Assembly: GCF_029840635.1 (NCBI RefSeq)
Contig: NZ_JAOCCU010000040.1
Span: 1-54,530 of the forward strand
Length of the DNA stretch: 54,530 nt
From: Mitsuaria sp. GD03876
GTDB lineage: Bacteria; Pseudomonadota; Gammaproteobacteria; Burkholderiales; Burkholderiaceae_C
Direction of reading: 5' to 3'
A program made the position numbers and the translations under genes. Position 1 is the stretch's first letter, and each line of letters opens with the position of its first letter. The notes below the pieces were generated by a model. The model had not been told where the DNA came from, did not search any database, and saw only the letters and a program-made list of their open reading frames with translations. Below, in pieces: positions 53,154 to 54,530 of this stretch.

Positions 53154-54530
53154 TCAGCGGCCCTTGGGCGGCCGCGTCGGCTCGTCGTCCTCGACCAGCG
53201 ACAGGTCCAGGTCGATCGACTGGCTGAGGCTGGACCGCGGCAGCGTCGGCATGCCGGGCCCCGGCGGCGGCGACTGCCACACCATCGTGGCCATCTGGTC
53301 CGGATGCGAGGTCGCGTCCAGCGGCAGCACCACGTCGATCTCGTTGCCGTCGATCTCGTGCTCGGCGCGGTCGCGCGCCACCGCGTAGAGCAGCAGCAGG
53401 TCGCGGTAGGCCGGCAGGCCCAGGTCGCCGCTGTACTCCTGGTGCTGGGACAGCAGGTCCTGCAACAGGCTCATGCTGCCCTCGGGCTCGGTCCAGGCGG
53501 CCTCCAGGCGCTCGATGAGCTCGCCATGCGCCTCCAGGCCCTCGCCCTCGTTCAAGTCCTCGCTCCAGGACGGCGCGCGGGCGTGGAACTGCTCGGCGAA
53601 ACGCGCGCCGACGCGGTCGAAGGCCTCGCGGTCGCCGCGGCGCTGGTACAGCTCCATCAGCTTGAGGAACGGCAGGCCGCTGGCCGCGTCGCGCAGGTTC
53701 AGGCGCGAGGACAGCAGCTCGATCGCCGCGTCGTCCTGGCCGAGCACCATGAAGAAGTCGACCTGCTGTTCCAGGTCGATCAGCTCCTCGACGGTCACCA
53801 GGCCGCCGGGCGCGCCCAGGTCGGACGAGAACGGCGCGGGACGGGTGTCGCCGCCGAACTGCAGGCTGGGCGGCGCCATCGCGTCCAGCGCGGCGAGCGC
53901 GTCCAGCGCGTCGTCGGCGGCGGTGGTCGCCGGCCGGGCCGGCGGGCGCGGCGGGATCGCCGGCGCGGGGGCCAGCGGCGCGGGCCGGGTCGGCTCCTCG
54001 CTGACGCTCAGCGGCATCGGGATCGTGGACGGCGCGGACGATGCCGACGGGCCGTCCATCGACAGGTGCGACATCAGCGGCGCCGGCGAGCTCTGCGGAT
54101 CGGTCGGCGTGAACGGCGACGGACCGGTCGGCACCGGCGCCGGCGCCAGGGCCGGCTCGGCCGCCGGCGGCTGGACGGAATCGGTCAGCCAGTGTTGCGC
54201 GTCGCGCTTCTGCAGCCGGTTGCTGCGCCACAGGAGCAGGCTGCTGGCCGCCAGCGCCAGGCTCAGCAGGCTCAGCCCCAGCACCCAGGTCGACGAGGCC
54301 GCGCCGTTGCCGGCGGCATGCTCGCGCGCGGCCTGCAACTCCTGGCGCAGCGTGTTCATCGCGGCCAGCGTGCGCTTCTGCTCCGCCTGCATGTCGGCGA
54401 TCTGCTTCTGCATCGCGGCCAGTTGCTCGCGCGCCTGCTCGGCGGCGCTTGCCGCGCTGGCGGCGGCTTCGGCGGCCAGCAGCGCGGGCGCGGGCATCTG
54501 CACCGCCTCCACCGGCTCCAGCGACAGGCG
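53154..54530 (-). CDS. FimV-like protein (5' end missing)
   Basis: The last 458 codons of a gene that runs off the right edge; the frame stays open to the final base, so the N-terminus is missing. Visible parts: a coiled coil (AEQAREQLAAMQKQIADMQAEQKRTLAAMNTLRQEL), one membrane span (STWVLGLSLLSLALAASSLLLW), a long Pro/Ala-rich cytoplasmic linker and a C-terminal TPR-like region (VTVEELIDLEQQVDFFMVLGQDDAAIELLSSRL...FLKLMELYQRRGDREAFDRVGARFAEQFHARAPSW). The last is the pattern of FimV/TspA proteins, polar scaffolds needed for type IV pilus function. A LysM peptidoglycan-binding domain would be expected in the missing part. Confidence 0.75.
   Translation of the reverse strand, partial: RLSLEPVEAVQMPAPALLAAEAAASAASAAEQAREQLAAMQKQIADMQAEQKRTLAAMNTLRQELQAAREHAAGNGAASSTWVLGLSLLSLALAASSLLLWRSNRLQKRDAQHWLTDSVQPPAAEPALAPAPVPTGPSPFTPTDPQSSPAPLMSHLSMDGPSASSAPSTIPMPLSVSEEPTRPAPLAPAPAIPPRPPARPATTAADDALDALAALDAMAPPSLQFGGDTRPAPFSSDLGAPGGLVTVEELIDLEQQVDFFMVLGQDDAAIELLSSRLNLRDAASGLPFLKLMELYQRRGDREAFDRVGARFAEQFHARAPSWSEDLNEGEGLEAHGELIERLEAAWTEPEGSMSLLQDLLSQHQEYSGDLGLPAYRDLLLLYAVARDRAEHEIDGNEIDVVLPLDATSHPDQMATMVWQSPPPGPGMPTLPRSSLSQSIDLDLSLVEDDEPTRPPKGR

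Overview
The window is GC-rich chromosomal DNA from a betaproteobacterium of the order Burkholderiales, most likely near Roseateles/Mitsuaria/Rubrivivax. This placement is inferred from gene families and order: pepA-holC divergent from lptF-lptG, a gcvT-gcvH-gcvP operon behind a tandem glycine riboswitch, a CysB-type regulator next to a CbiX-like protein, and an XrtA/PEP-CTERM exopolysaccharide regulatory cluster (sugar transferase, prsK, prsR, prsT). No rRNA, tRNA, CRISPR array, insertion sequence or prophage was seen.

Layout. 1-8.2 kb holds small metabolic and exported proteins: a partial SDR oxidoreductase, two exported proteins of unknown function, a serine hydrolase lipoprotein, an FAD monooxygenase coupled to a DUF4405 membrane protein and divergent from a MarR regulator with two matching operators, a dienelactone-hydrolase-like protein, an isochorismatase-like hydrolase and a YjfB-like small protein. 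8.2-15.5 kb holds an NHL-repeat lipoprotein, a degenerate GGDEF protein divergent from an intact CHASE-PAS-GGDEF diguanylate cyclase, a GNAT acetyltransferase, a MarC protein and an Lrp/AsnC regulator. 15.4-24.9 kb holds XerD, a DegQ/HtrA protease and a two-component pair, flanked by two large proline-rich proteins of unknown function (833 and 632 aa). These two are the least explained genes here. 25.0-31.6 kb is glycine/serine catabolism: riboswitch, gcvT, gcvH, gcvP and sdaA. 31.7-34.0 kb holds an orphan spore-coat-U-type pilin-like protein and a DHA2-type MFS exporter.

34.0-44.7 kb is a unidirectional minus-strand cluster for PEP-CTERM/XrtA-associated exopolysaccharide: sugar transferase, histidine kinase PrsK, sigma-54 activator PrsR, TPR lipoprotein PrsT, a FeeM-like acyltransferase fused to a PilZ-like domain, and a Tat-exported trypsin-like protease. 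The kinase/regulator and acyltransferase/protease pairs overlap by ATGA. 44.7-54.5 kb holds a branched-chain amino acid binding protein, holC, pepA, lptF, lptG, a CbiX-like protein, a CysB-like regulator, a methionine-type aminotransferase and the C-terminal part of a FimV-like protein that runs off the right edge.

The observations most worth following are the two proline-rich proteins with eukaryote-like short linear motifs; the GGDEF relative that lost its active site but kept an RxxD inhibitory-site motif in register; the acyltransferase-PilZ fusion; the paired MarR operators, one inside the regulator's own coding sequence; nested inverted repeats in the two intergenic gaps of the gcv-sdaA region; and the long hairpin-rich leader before the exopolysaccharide sugar transferase.
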